Assembly: GCF_002222615.2 (NCBI RefSeq)
Contig: NZ_CP022412.2
Coordinates: forward strand, 1,798,001 to 1,862,000
From: Bacteroides caccae
GTDB taxonomy: Bacteria > Bacteroidota > Bacteroidia > Bacteroidales > Bacteroidaceae
Reading direction: 5' to 3'
Length of the DNA: 64,000 bases
Made by a program: the position numbers and the translations under genes. Shown here one piece after another: positions 53,083 through 62,147 of the stretch (its first letter is position 1; each line of letters starts with the position of its first letter). Under the pieces are notes generated by a model. It was not told where the DNA came from and made no database searches. It saw only the letters and a program-made list of their open reading frames with translations.

Positions 53083-54702
53083 TTATTTGAGGCTCAGAAT
53101 CTGTCCTTTTGCACCCAGTTCTTCATAAACTTTTCCGTCGACAGTCAGGTTTTTGGCATTCTTGACATTTAATATATTGTTACCCTTTGCCGATTCTACA
53201 TAAACGTTTTCTAAAGTAACTCCGTCTACCTGGCTGATAACAACTCCATCCGTAGCTTCCGTCATAACAACGTTTTTAACCGTCACATTGCTGATTGGCA
53301 TTTCCGGAAGACCGTTGAAGAACATCGCACGCCCCGAACCTCTGCAAACAATATTTGAAATATGAATATTACGGAATGCCGGAGTTTCTTCCGTTACCGG
53401 AGGAATGGCAGTCTTCATACGATTCAGCAAATCTTCTTCCGATTCTTCTCCTGCACCTTTTCCGCCGTAGAACAAATCGAACAATAGCGGCTCGTTCGGT
53501 ATATTAATCATGTTGATGTTATTAATGTAGATGTTTTCTACCACACCGCCACGTCCGCGAGTGCTCTTGAAGCGCAAACCTACATCTGTACCCATGAATG
53601 TGCAGTCTTCTACATAGATATTCTTCACGCCTCCGGACATCTCGCTACCTACCACGAATCCTCCATGCCCGTGCAGTACTGTATTATTCTTCACAATCAC
53701 ATTCTGACAAGGTTCTCCGCGACGGCGACCATCTTCGTCTTTACCCGACTTGATACAAATCGCGTCATCTCCCGCATCAAATACGCTGTTGATAATCAGC
53801 GCATTCTTGCAAGATTCCAAATCAATCGCGTCACCATTCTGTGAGTACCATGGATTGATAACCATAATATTATTAACTGTGAAATCTTCGCAGGACAACG
53901 GATGCAGACACCAGCTCGGAGAGTTCTTGAAAGTTACGCCTTCCAACAACACTTTCTTGCTTTTCACAATGCTGAGCAACACCGGACGCAACCACGGACG
54001 GATTTCAGCCCATTCTTCATCTGTATTAATCCCTTCGGGTACGTTGAAATCTTTGCAAGCCATAGCCCCTTTCAGCGAACCTGCGGTGGGATACCATATC
54101 TCCTGTTTCTCATCCAGGACACCGCCCGAATTGACCAGTTTCTTCCACTGTGAAGCAGTCAGTTTCTCTTTCTTCACCGGACGCCAGCAATCTCCGTTAC
54201 CATCAAACGTGCCATAGCCGGTGACAGCGATATTCTCCGCATTCCGTGCCGAGATCGGTGACTGGCAACGACGGGTTTCCAATCCTTCAAAAGAAGTGTC
54301 GATGATAGGATATGCTTCGAAGTCGCCTGTGAAAAGTACCAATGCATTCTGTTCTGTATAAAGATTCACATTACTCAGCAACTCGATAGGACCGGTCAAC
54401 CAGATACCTTCAGGGATAATCACTTTCCCCCCACCACGTTGGTTGACGTCTTTGATCGCATCATTGATCGCCTTTGTATTCAGGAATAATCCATCTCCTT
54501 TGGCTCCGAATTTTTCGATGTTTACCTCATAAGCAGGAAAAGCCGGTTGTTGCACTTCGGGCATTTCAAAAGGTAAATTCCGGTAAAGTGCGTCGCTTAT
54601 TGCGTTCTTGCTTACTGCATTCTCATTGGGTTGTTTACATCCCGAGATAAACGGCAAACAGCATACGGCTATCCAGAGGAGTCTTTTTGTCAATGTGTTC
54701 AT
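53083..54702 (-). CDS. GH28 polygalacturonase-type lipoprotein
   Basis: 539 residues, lipobox Cys22 (LPFISGC). The right-handed beta-helix starts NIEKFGAKGDGLFLNTKAIN. Catalytic signatures are NGDAID (Asp291), AGDDAICIKSG (Asp312/Asp313), GHGGFVVGSE (His346) and RFKSTRGRGG. These are the invariant residues of GH28, which hydrolyses galacturonan or rhamnogalacturonan. The anchoring suggests work at the outer membrane. It has its own promoter and terminator. Confidence 0.93.
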   Translation of the reverse strand: MNTLTKRLLWIAVCCLPFISGCKQPNENAVSKNAISDALYRNLPFEMPEVQQPAFPAYEVNIEKFGAKGDGLFLNTKAINDAIKDVNQRGGGKVIIPEGIWLTGPIELLSNVNLYTEQNALVLFTGDFEAYPIIDTSFEGLETRRCQSPISARNAENIAVTGYGTFDGNGDCWRPVKKEKLTASQWKKLVNSGGVLDEKQEIWYPTAGSLKGAMACKDFNVPEGINTDEEWAEIRPWLRPVLLSIVKSKKVLLEGVTFKNSPSWCLHPLSCEDFTVNNIMVINPWYSQNGDAIDLESCKNALIINSVFDAGDDAICIKSGKDEDGRRRGEPCQNVIVKNNTVLHGHGGFVVGSEMSGGVKNIYVEDCTFMGTDVGLRFKSTRGRGGVVENIYINNINMINIPNEPLLFDLFYGGKGAGEESEEDLLNRMKTAIPPVTEETPAFRNIHISNIVCRGSGRAMFFNGLPEMPISNVTVKNVVMTEATDGVVISQVDGVTLENVYVESAKGNNILNVKNAKNLTVDGKVYEELGAKGQILSLK

Positions 54703-54793
54703 TTAGTAATCTAATTCTATAGGGTTATACATCTATTGTTTTTCTTGGTATATTGTTGATATTAATAAGGATGATTTCATAATTCTTATGTCC

Positions 54794-54832
54794 CTCCGCA
54801 GGCGATCTTTCGCAGGCAGCCTGCCGGAGCGG
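54794..54832 (-). other. GC-rich hairpin in the GH28 leader
   Basis: On the minus strand TCCGGCAGGC pairs with GCCTGCGGA (one bulged G), enclosing a GC-rich loop. It is an island of high GC in AT-rich DNA and falls inside the predicted 5' leader of the GH28 mRNA. No U-run follows. Confidence 0.4.
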
Positions 54833-54906
54833 AATAAGACGAATTCATGTTAACCTAATTCTAACCTTAAATAAATATTATGAAAAAACCTCTTAATTAT
54901 CATTCG

Positions 54907-54914
54907 CAAAGATA
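54907..54914 (-). promoter_or_regulatory. -7 promoter element (TATCTTTG) for GH28
   Basis: An exact TAnnTTTG match on the minus strand, about 205 bp before the GH28 start. A closer match was not found. Confidence 0.4.
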
Positions 54915-55020
54915 GGTGGGAAACTTCAAGAGGATGTGGACTAATTGATAGATTACGTGTATTTTTTGTCATTTCTGTCTATTATTTGCACACATCTCGT
55001 GTTTTTATGCAGAAAGTTCC

Positions 55021-55028
55021 TATCTTTG
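55021..55028 (+). promoter_or_regulatory. -7 promoter element (TATCTTTG) for fabI
   Basis: An exact TAnnTTTG match 24 bp before the fabI start codon. Confidence 0.55.
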
Positions 55029-55052
55029 CACAAAATTTAACGATTAAAAGAT

Positions 55053-55910
55053 ATGAGTTATAACTTGTTGAAAGGAAAAAGAGGTATTATCTTCGGTGCT
55101 CTGAACGATCAGTCTATTGCCTGGAAAGTGGCAGAGCGTGCCGTAGAAGAAGGTGCAACAATTACATTATCAAATACTCCAATGGCTATCCGTATGGGAG
55201 AAGTCAATGCTTTAGCAGAGAAACTGAATTGCCAGATTGTTCCGGCAGATGCAACGAGCGTAGAGGATTTGTCGAATGTGTTTAAGACCTCAATGGATAT
55301 ACTGGGCGGACAAATTGATTTTGTGCTCCACTCTATCGGTATGTCTCCCAACGTACGCAAGAAACGTACTTATGATGACCTTGACTATGGAATGTTGGAT
55401 AAGACATTGGATATTTCAGCCGTTTCATTCCATAAAATGATTCAGTCGGCCAAGAAACTGAATGCGATTGCAGATTACGGTTCAATCGTTGCATTGAGCT
55501 ATGTGGCTGCACAGCGTACTTTCTACGGCTACAACGATATGGCAGATGCAAAAGCATTGCTGGAATCTATTGCACGCAGCTTCGGCTATATCTACGGACG
55601 CGAGCATAGTGTGCGTGTGAATACAATTTCACAGTCGCCTACATTCACTACTGCCGGTTCGGGCGTGAAAGGTATGGATAAGTTGTTCGACTTCGCCAAC
55701 CGTATGTCTCCGCTCGGAAATGCGACTGCCGATGAATGTGCAGATTATTGTATCGTGATGTTCTCCGATCTTACCCGTAAGGTGACTATGCAGAACCTTT
55801 TCCATGACGGTGGTTTCTCCAGCGTAGGTATGAGTCTTCGTGCAATGGCTACCTATGAGAAAGGGTTGGATGAATATATGGACGAAAATGGTAATATCAT
55901 TTACGGATAA
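55053..55910 (+). CDS. fabI: Enoyl-[acyl-carrier-protein] reductase (NADH)
   Basis: 285 residues. The divergent short-chain dehydrogenase fold of FabI is clear: LLKGKRGIIFGALNDQSIAW (nucleotide loop), DFVLHSIGMSPN, SIVALSYVAAQRTFYGYNDMADAKALLE with the active-site Tyr and the Lys seven residues on, then VRVNTISQSPTFTTAGSGVKG. It reduces enoyl-ACP in the last step of fatty-acid elongation. The GldB-like gene follows after 6 bp. Confidence 0.95.
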   Translation: MSYNLLKGKRGIIFGALNDQSIAWKVAERAVEEGATITLSNTPMAIRMGEVNALAEKLNCQIVPADATSVEDLSNVFKTSMDILGGQIDFVLHSIGMSPNVRKKRTYDDLDYGMLDKTLDISAVSFHKMIQSAKKLNAIADYGSIVALSYVAAQRTFYGYNDMADAKALLESIARSFGYIYGREHSVRVNTISQSPTFTTAGSGVKGMDKLFDFANRMSPLGNATADECADYCIVMFSDLTRKVTMQNLFHDGGFSSVGMSLRAMATYEKGLDEYMDENGNIIYG

Positions 55911-55916
55911 AAGATT

Positions 55917-56924
55917 ATGAAACTACGGATTTCTCTTCTTGTTATATTAATAAGTATGCTTTTCGCCTCCTGCGGGATAAGCACAGGAAAAGGTACGGAG
56001 CAGAAAGGAGAAGAGATTTCTGTTCTGAGATATGATAAGCTGTTGAACGAATATGTTCGTTCCAACAGCTTTTCTGCTATGCAGAAGCTGACAATGGATT
56101 ACCGCCAGCCGACGAAAATTCTGATTGAAGATGTACTGGCTATCGGTACCGTGAAAGACGATACCATTTTTCAGCGTCTTCAAAAATTCTATTCGGATAC
56201 TACGTTAGTCCGCTTAGTGAGTGACGTGGAAGCTAAGTTCCCCAATCTTGATGAAGTGGAGAAAGGACTGAATAAAGGATTCCGGAAACTGAAAAAAGAG
56301 GTCCCCGGTACGAAGGTGCCGTTTGTCTATTCGCAGATATCCGCATTCAACGAGTCTATTATTCTTGTAGACACGTTGCTCGGTATCAGCCTCGATAAAT
56401 ATATGGGGGAAGATTACCCGCTTTACAAACGCTTCTATTACGACTATCAATGCCGTTCAATGCGTCCCGAACGTATTGTGCCGGATTGTTTTGTATTCTA
56501 TCTCCTCGACCGTTACGGAATGAGTTATCACGAGGGGACTTGCCTGATTGACCTGATGATGCATTCCGGGAAGATCAATTATGTAGTGCAGCATTTGTTG
56601 GGTTATGATAATATTGGTGATGCAATCGGTTATTCGGATGAGGAAAATGCCTGGTGCAAGAAAAACGAAAAGGCTATTTGGGAACATATTTGTTCCAACG
56701 ATCATTTGCATGCGCGTGACCCGATGATCATCCGTTATTATATGAAACCTGCCCCTGCTGTTGAAATGCTGGGTGGACAAGCACCTGCATCAGTGGGTAT
56801 ATGGATAGGCGCACAGATTGTTTCTTCCTATATGAAAAAGCATAAGGATATGAAGCTGAAAGATTTGTTGGAATTTACCGACTATCACGAGATGTTGAAC
56901 CAGTCCGATTATCTGGCTTCCTGA
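55917..56924 (+). CDS. GldB-like lipoprotein
   Basis: 335 residues, lipobox Cys19 (MLFASC). ISVLRYDKLLNEYV, then YGMSYHEGTCLIDLMMHSGKINYVV and LGGQAPASVGIWIGAQIVSSYMK near the end are features of the GldB family (gliding-motility lipoprotein in Flavobacteria). Bacteroides do not glide, so the protein is probably a general envelope factor. It is in an operon with fabI. Confidence 0.8.
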   Translation: MKLRISLLVILISMLFASCGISTGKGTEQKGEEISVLRYDKLLNEYVRSNSFSAMQKLTMDYRQPTKILIEDVLAIGTVKDDTIFQRLQKFYSDTTLVRLVSDVEAKFPNLDEVEKGLNKGFRKLKKEVPGTKVPFVYSQISAFNESIILVDTLLGISLDKYMGEDYPLYKRFYYDYQCRSMRPERIVPDCFVFYLLDRYGMSYHEGTCLIDLMMHSGKINYVVQHLLGYDNIGDAIGYSDEENAWCKKNEKAIWEHICSNDHLHARDPMIIRYYMKPAPAVEMLGGQAPASVGIWIGAQIVSSYMKKHKDMKLKDLLEFTDYHEMLNQSDYLAS

Positions 56925-56967
56925 TAGCTTCATTGGCAATTTTAATTCTCAATTCTCAATTTTAAAA

Positions 56968-57672
56968 GTGGAAACTGCTCTCTATTTACTACCTGTGACT
57001 CTAGGTGATACACCTGTCGAAAAGGTTTTGCCTTCTTATAATAAGGAGATTATCTCCGGTATCCGGCATTTTATCGTTGAAGATATTCGTTCTGCCCGCC
57101 GTTTCTTGAAGAAAGTGGACCGGGAGATTGATATTGATGCGCTGACGTTCTACCTGTTGAACAAGCACACTTCACCTGAAGACATTTCCGGTTATCTGAA
57201 ACCTTTGGTTGGCGGTGCTTCTATGGGAGTGATTTCCGAAGCCGGTTGTCCGGCTGTTGCCGATCCGGGGGCGGATGTGGTTGCTATCGCGCAGCGCAAG
57301 AAGTTAAAGGTTGTTCCTTTGGTGGGACCTTCTTCGATCATTCTTTCCGTAATGGCTTCCGGCTTTAACGGACAGAGCTTCGCTTTTCATGGTTATCTGC
57401 CGATTGAACCGGACGAGCGTACCAAGAAATTAAAAACTTTGGAACAGCGGGCGTATTTCGAAAGCCAGACGCAGCTATTTATTGAGACGCCTTACCGCAA
57501 TCATAAGATGATAGAAGATATTTTGCAGAATTGCCGCCCGCAGACCAAACTTTGTATTGCTGCCAATATTACTTGTGAAGGAGAGTATATACAAACGCGT
57601 ACGGTGAAGGATTGGAAAGGACACGTGCCCGAACTGTCTAAGATTCCCTGTATTTTTCTCTTATACAAATAA
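56968..57672 (+). CDS. RsmI-like SAM-dependent methyltransferase
   Basis: 234 residues from a GTG start; no ATG fits. The tetrapyrrole-methylase fold of RsmI is seen in LYLLPVTLGDTP, GGASMGVISEAGCPAVADPGADVV, VVPLVGPSSIILSVMASGFNGQSFAFHGYLP (split by short loops) and FIETPYRNHKMIEDI. RsmI modifies C1402 of 16S rRNA. This is a shorter relative lacking the C-terminal RsmI extension, so the target may differ. Its 3' end overlaps the convergent gene by 35 bp. Confidence 0.82.
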   Translation: METALYLLPVTLGDTPVEKVLPSYNKEIISGIRHFIVEDIRSARRFLKKVDREIDIDALTFYLLNKHTSPEDISGYLKPLVGGASMGVISEAGCPAVADPGADVVAIAQRKKLKVVPLVGPSSIILSVMASGFNGQSFAFHGYLPIEPDERTKKLKTLEQRAYFESQTQLFIETPYRNHKMIEDILQNCRPQTKLCIAANITCEGEYIQTRTVKDWKGHVPELSKIPCIFLLYK

Positions 57673-58759
57673 CTCCTTTTAAATGTTCGTATTCATCTTC
57701 GAAACAACTGCTGAAGAATCTTTTGCCTAAGTTTTCTTCAATCTGCTTGAAACTCCATAACTTGCTGTTCTTGAAGCGGGGAGTACAGAGGATTGCATCG
57801 TCTTTTATTTCAGCGATAAACAGATAGATCAGCCGGTTGGTCACTTCATTTTCAAAGTGATAAACAATATTGAACTCCGGCTTTATATTTTCTTTGGCAT
57901 GTGGAAAAGCATTGGTTAATAAACGATTAACACCGTCGGACAAGGATTCGCCGAAACGCAGGTAACATTCCAGAGGAATATCTGTCTTATTCTTATCCAA
58001 AATAGCTGTCGAAGGCCGGTCGCAGAGAAATAACATCCCATGTGTGGAGATAGCAATTCTTATGACCGGATTGATATATGCATTCTTGTAATTGATCGCC
58101 TCTACTGCAGGAGTCTTTCCAATGACGTCTCCTTTGGTGTTGACGATAGGTACGTACTCAGTGTGAGACATCAAGTGATTGAAGAAGCGAATGGCAATCT
58201 GGTTAAATAGAATGCTCATGACAAAGACGATGGGTGGTAGCACTTTATAAAGAGTAAGTTTGCTGGTAGAACTTAACGGGTTCTGGCAGATTATCACGAT
58301 ACTGATGATAATAAAGTGAAGTATACCGAAAATCAGAGCAATTCGTGCAGAAACAACAGCAGCCTCCGCCCCTTGTGCATACAGGCGTTTGTTGCAGGAA
58401 CCTATCTGTTTCAAGAAATGGTTGATGAATCTTTTCTTGTGCATATAGAGTATTAGCATCGGTATGAGAATGCTCACTTCCAATGTGAGAGGAAGTGCAC
58501 CTTCAGGAACATAATCGCCCGGAATAAGGGCTGCCAGAGAAAGAAGAATCAGTATTCCTGCCGATATATAAAGAATAAAGTTGGGTAGCAGTATTCCTTT
58601 ACGATGATAAGAAAGATATACACCTACGATACCTATGACTGTACCGATGTAAATAGCCGTGTCTTGCGTTATAAATTCGCACAATAAAATGGAAATAATA
58701 ACGGGGATAAAACCCAGTGACATGTTAAATGCGGAAGAAAGTATTCCTTTATGATCCAT
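57638..58759 (-). CDS. Polytopic membrane protein with C-terminal NUDIX-like domain
   Basis: 373 residues. About seven hydrophobic segments occupy residues 10-205 (FIPVIISILLCEFIT, IYIGTVIGIVGVYLSY, FILYISAGILILLSLAALIP, others). From about 212 a soluble domain follows, VPIVNTKGDVIGKTPAVEAINY and RIAISTHGMLFLCDRP, which resembles NUDIX hydrolases of the isopentenyl-diphosphate isomerase type. The canonical NUDIX box is not visible (only GESLSDGVNRLL), so catalysis is doubtful. It is probably co-transcribed with lipA. Confidence 0.6.
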   Translation of the reverse strand: MDHKGILSSAFNMSLGFIPVIISILLCEFITQDTAIYIGTVIGIVGVYLSYHRKGILLPNFILYISAGILILLSLAALIPGDYVPEGALPLTLEVSILIPMLILYMHKKRFINHFLKQIGSCNKRLYAQGAEAAVVSARIALIFGILHFIIISIVIICQNPLSSTSKLTLYKVLPPIVFVMSILFNQIAIRFFNHLMSHTEYVPIVNTKGDVIGKTPAVEAINYKNAYINPVIRIAISTHGMLFLCDRPSTAILDKNKTDIPLECYLRFGESLSDGVNRLLTNAFPHAKENIKPEFNIVYHFENEVTNRLIYLFIAEIKDDAILCTPRFKNSKLWSFKQIEENLGKRFFSSCFEDEYEHLKGVICIREKYRES

Positions 58760-58818
58760 CTCTTTATGTTTATTTGTCGGTTCTATCTATAAAACAAATA
58801 GTGCTTGTGTTTTGTTTG

Positions 58819-59667
58819 CTAACGGATATGTTTCTCAGCATGGTAGGAGGAACGGACAAGAGGAGCACTCTCCACGATATTGAATCCTTTTTTTAAGCCG
58901 ATAATCTTGTATTTTGCAAATTGTTGCGGGGTCACATATTCGGCAACGGGATAATGCCGGTGACTGGGTTGCAGATATTGTCCTATGGTGAGTATCTGGC
59001 AACCGGCTGCCAGTAGATCATCCATAAGTGTTTCCACTTCTTCGGGAGTTTCTCCTAAACCAACCATAATGCCGCTTTTGGACTTTACTCCGTTTTTGGA
59101 AATGTGAGAGATCACTTGTAAACTGGTATCATAATTTGCTGCACTGCGTACCAGGGGACTGATACGCCGGACAGTTTCCATATTATGAGAAATAATATCG
59201 GGATGCGCTTCAATGACCTGATTTAGCAGTTCTGTCTTTCCTTGAAAATCAGGTATCAGTACTTCGATAGTCGTTTGAGGATTCAAACGCTTAATCTCCC
59301 GGATAGTACGTGCCCAATGCTCTGCTCCCAGGTCGGGAAGATCGTCACGGTCTACCGAGGTGATTACTGCATGATCCAGTTTCATCAATGCGATAGACTC
59401 CGCCACATGAACAGGTTCATTTACATCCAATGGGTACGGACGTCCGGTTTGGGTGTTGCAAAACTTGCAACTACGGGTACAGATATCTCCGCCAATCATA
59501 AATGTGGCAGTTCCCTTTCCCCAGCATTCCCCCATATTGGGGCAACGCCCACTGCTGCATATCGTATGCAGGCAGTGGGAGTCGACAATCCGTTTGGTTT
59601 CGGTGTATCGTTCGTTGGCACCGATATTGATTTTCAGCCATTCAGGCTTACGTACTCTGTCAGCCAT
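58819..59667 (-). CDS. lipA: Lipoyl synthase
   Basis: 282 residues. The auxiliary cluster is C-x4-C-x5-C in TICSSGRCPNMGEC and the radical SAM cluster is CTRSCKFC. LMKLDHAVITSVDRDDLPDLGA, GLGETPEEV and IGQYLQPSHRHYPVAEYVTPQQF are all LipA features, and the C-terminal PLVRSSYHAEK supplies the conserved RSSYHA. It inserts sulfur into octanoyl groups on lipoyl domains. Its ATG overlaps the DPP4 stop codon as TAATG. Confidence 0.95.
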   Translation of the reverse strand: MADRVRKPEWLKINIGANERYTETKRIVDSHCLHTICSSGRCPNMGECWGKGTATFMIGGDICTRSCKFCNTQTGRPYPLDVNEPVHVAESIALMKLDHAVITSVDRDDLPDLGAEHWARTIREIKRLNPQTTIEVLIPDFQGKTELLNQVIEAHPDIISHNMETVRRISPLVRSAANYDTSLQVISHISKNGVKSKSGIMVGLGETPEEVETLMDDLLAAGCQILTIGQYLQPSHRHYPVAEYVTPQQFAKYKIIGLKKGFNIVESAPLVRSSYHAEKHIR

Positions 59668-61877
59668 TATAAATTATTCAAGAAGAAGTTGGTCAACCGT
59701 GTGTACAGATGATTGCGGGTGTTGCCACCGTATATGCCGTGATTACGGTTAGTATATACCTGCATATCAAATTGCTTGCCGAGTTGTACTAAATGTTCGG
59801 CATATTCCGTGCAATTCTGGAAGTGTACATTATCATCTGCCATGCCGTGTACCAGCAACAAATTACCGTGCAACTTGTCAGCACGGGTGAAAGCAGACGA
59901 TTCCTTGTATCCTTCCGCATTTTCTTTCGGTGTACGCATGAAGCGTTCCGTATAAATCGTGTCGTAGAAACGCCAGTCGGTTGGTGCGGCAACAGCTACG
60001 CCTGCCTTGAATACGGGGGTACCCTCACTCATGCTCATCAAAGTCATGTATCCGCCGTAGCTCCATCCCCAAATACCGATGCGATCTTTATCTACATACG
60101 CTTGTTTGCCTAGGTAAAGTGCGGTTTCCACCTGGTCTCTGGCTTCTTTTACACCGATTTTCAGGTAAGTACATTTCTCGAAAGCTTCTCCACGTCCTCC
60201 GGTTCCACGTCCGTCCACACAGACAACGAGGTAGCCGAGGCTTGCCATATACGTTTCCCAACTGATTCCCCATGTATCCAGCACCTGTTGTGAGCCGGGG
60301 CCGCTGTATTGGAACATCAGTACCGGATATTTTTTCGAAGCGGAAAAATTGACAGGTTTCATCATCCAACCGTTCAATGTCACTCCATCTGTAGTCTGAA
60401 AAGTGAAAAATTCTTTCTTGGGAACTGCGTATCCTGCCAGTTTTTGTTTCAACTGGTCATTTGTAACCAGCGTCTTTAATGTTTTGCCGGTATTATCGTT
60501 CAGCGTAATCTGCATTGGAGTATCCAAACTGGAATATTTATTCATATAATATTTCATCGATTTGCTGAAAAGCGGTGTGTTTGTTCCTGTCTGTTGAGAC
60601 AATTTGGTCTTTTTTCCTTTCTTATCCGTCTTGTAGACCGCCTTGCGCAGAGGACTTTCCTCATTACTGGTGTAATAGAACGAACCATCCTCCTCATCAT
60701 AACCCAAAAAGTCTTTTACTTCAAACTTGCCGTTAGTCACTTTCTTAATGAGATTACCTCCCATGCTATACCAATAGAGATGACTGTAACCGTCACGTTC
60801 GCTAAGCATACTGAAATAATCGGGATAGAAGTGAATATTGTCGAATATATTTTCCTTTATATAATAAGGTGATTCGTCACGCAATACTAATTTGCAAAGG
60901 GTGGAACGAGGATCGGCAAAGTAAAGGTCGAAACGGTCCTGATGGCGGTTCAGTGTCATGATTGCCAATTTGGAGGCATCTTTTGTGAAACGGATGCGGG
61001 GGATATACCCATCTGTATCCAACGGGAGCTTCATTGTACGTGTCACGTGTGATTTGATATCGTAGGTACGTACTTCAACTTTGGAATTCGGATATCCTGC
61101 TTTCGGGTATTTATAGGTATATTCGCCCGGATAATCTTTCAAGGCATTGATGTAGGGCGCTTGTCCTGCAAATATCGGGAAAGAGTAGGAGGGAACTTCA
61201 GACTCATCGAAACGGATAAAAGCAATCATGGTATTGTCCGCACTGAATTCCAATGCGCGGTTAAACCCGAACTCTTCTTCATATACCCAGTCAGGAATAC
61301 CGTTGATGATAGAATTTTGCTTACCGTCTTCAGTCACTTTGCTTTCGCTGTTGCCGTAGAGCAGTTTTACGAGGAATATGTTGTTGTCACGTACGAAAGC
61401 GATCATTGTTCCGTCCGGAGAAAAGACGGGGACCTGTTGAGGTCCGCCGTCGGACAGCCGTTCAATAATGTTGTTTGTCGTAACGCCCTTATCATTTCGT
61501 TTCAAAGGGTAGATATAATGTACAGCTGTATAAGAATGCCGGTAAATCGGAGTCGTTTTCGTAGCAATAAGCAATTTCTGACCGTCGGGTGAGAACTGGT
61601 AACTGTCGAAGTGTTTGAAATCACATTCGCGTGCAGTATTCACATCGAACACCACTTCCACTTTTTCACCTGTCTTGAAGGAATATTTAATAATTTGTGT
61701 GCCTTCGCCGTTCATCTGTGTGTAGTATTCACCGTCGGGCGTGGGGATTACTCCCTGAATGTTTTCCGGGCGGAAACGTCCGGAGGTGATATCTTTTAAA
61801 TCAAGAGCCTTTTGTCCTTGTGCCATTCCGGTAAGGCAGAGAAGGCAGAAGAGTAGAGCTAAACTTACTTTTCTCAT
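59667..61877 (-). CDS. Dipeptidyl peptidase IV (S9B family)
   Basis: 736 residues, signal peptide ending GMAQG. An eight-bladed propeller is followed by the alpha/beta-hydrolase domain from about 490. The catalytic triad is Ser606 (GWSYGGY), Asp682 (MADDNVHF) and His713 (RNHGIYGG). The EE pair that anchors the substrate N-terminus is in WVYEEEFGF (about 200-202). It removes N-terminal X-Pro or X-Ala dipeptides in the periplasm. A promoter element TATTTTTG is at 61937-61930. Confidence 0.94.
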   Translation of the reverse strand: MRKVSLALLFCLLCLTGMAQGQKALDLKDITSGRFRPENIQGVIPTPDGEYYTQMNGEGTQIIKYSFKTGEKVEVVFDVNTARECDFKHFDSYQFSPDGQKLLIATKTTPIYRHSYTAVHYIYPLKRNDKGVTTNNIIERLSDGGPQQVPVFSPDGTMIAFVRDNNIFLVKLLYGNSESKVTEDGKQNSIINGIPDWVYEEEFGFNRALEFSADNTMIAFIRFDESEVPSYSFPIFAGQAPYINALKDYPGEYTYKYPKAGYPNSKVEVRTYDIKSHVTRTMKLPLDTDGYIPRIRFTKDASKLAIMTLNRHQDRFDLYFADPRSTLCKLVLRDESPYYIKENIFDNIHFYPDYFSMLSERDGYSHLYWYSMGGNLIKKVTNGKFEVKDFLGYDEEDGSFYYTSNEESPLRKAVYKTDKKGKKTKLSQQTGTNTPLFSKSMKYYMNKYSSLDTPMQITLNDNTGKTLKTLVTNDQLKQKLAGYAVPKKEFFTFQTTDGVTLNGWMMKPVNFSASKKYPVLMFQYSGPGSQQVLDTWGISWETYMASLGYLVVCVDGRGTGGRGEAFEKCTYLKIGVKEARDQVETALYLGKQAYVDKDRIGIWGWSYGGYMTLMSMSEGTPVFKAGVAVAAPTDWRFYDTIYTERFMRTPKENAEGYKESSAFTRADKLHGNLLLVHGMADDNVHFQNCTEYAEHLVQLGKQFDMQVYTNRNHGIYGGNTRNHLYTRLTNFFLNNL

Positions 61878-61929
61878 TTTATGAATTGTTTTATGTTTTA
61901 CTGTTTATAGGTTTTAAATTCGTATCCTG

Positions 61930-61937
61930 CAAAAATA
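61930..61937 (-). promoter_or_regulatory. -7 promoter element (TATTTTTG) for DPP4/lipA
   Basis: An exact TAnnTTTG match on the minus strand, 52 bp before the DPP4 start. Confidence 0.45.
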
Positions 61938-62083
61938 GTAATAAACTTAAATACCTCAAAGAGCAAACTCTTTTTTTAGGTTCGGATAGCCGCTTATTTC
62001 CTTAACTTTTATATTTGTTTAGGAACAAGACAGGGCTGTTTAGTTAAAAATATGCCTTCTCATGGAAAAAAAGTCTCTTTTTG

Positions 62084-62116
62084 TTTGCTTTTTAATTTCT
62101 AAATTTGATATATTTG
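62084..62116 (+). promoter_or_regulatory. Promoter of the SPFH operon (TTTG -21 bp- TATATTTG)
   Basis: TTTG (62084-62087) and TATATTTG (62109-62116) are 21 bp apart, a full match to the Bacteroides consensus. A GATATCAAAATAATATCAAAA direct repeat follows at the expected start site. Confidence 0.6.
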
Positions 62117-62147
62117 TGATATCAAAATAATATCAAAATTAAATGCT

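Larger units (their letters stand above)
54703..55052. other. Divergent intergenic region, GH28 and fabI
   Basis: The 350 bp hold a GC-rich hairpin (54794-54832), a minus-strand -7 element TATCTTTG (54914-54907), which would give GH28 a leader of about 200 nt, and a plus-strand TATCTTTG (55021-55028) for fabI. Other stretches are AT-rich and unremarkable. Confidence 0.55.
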
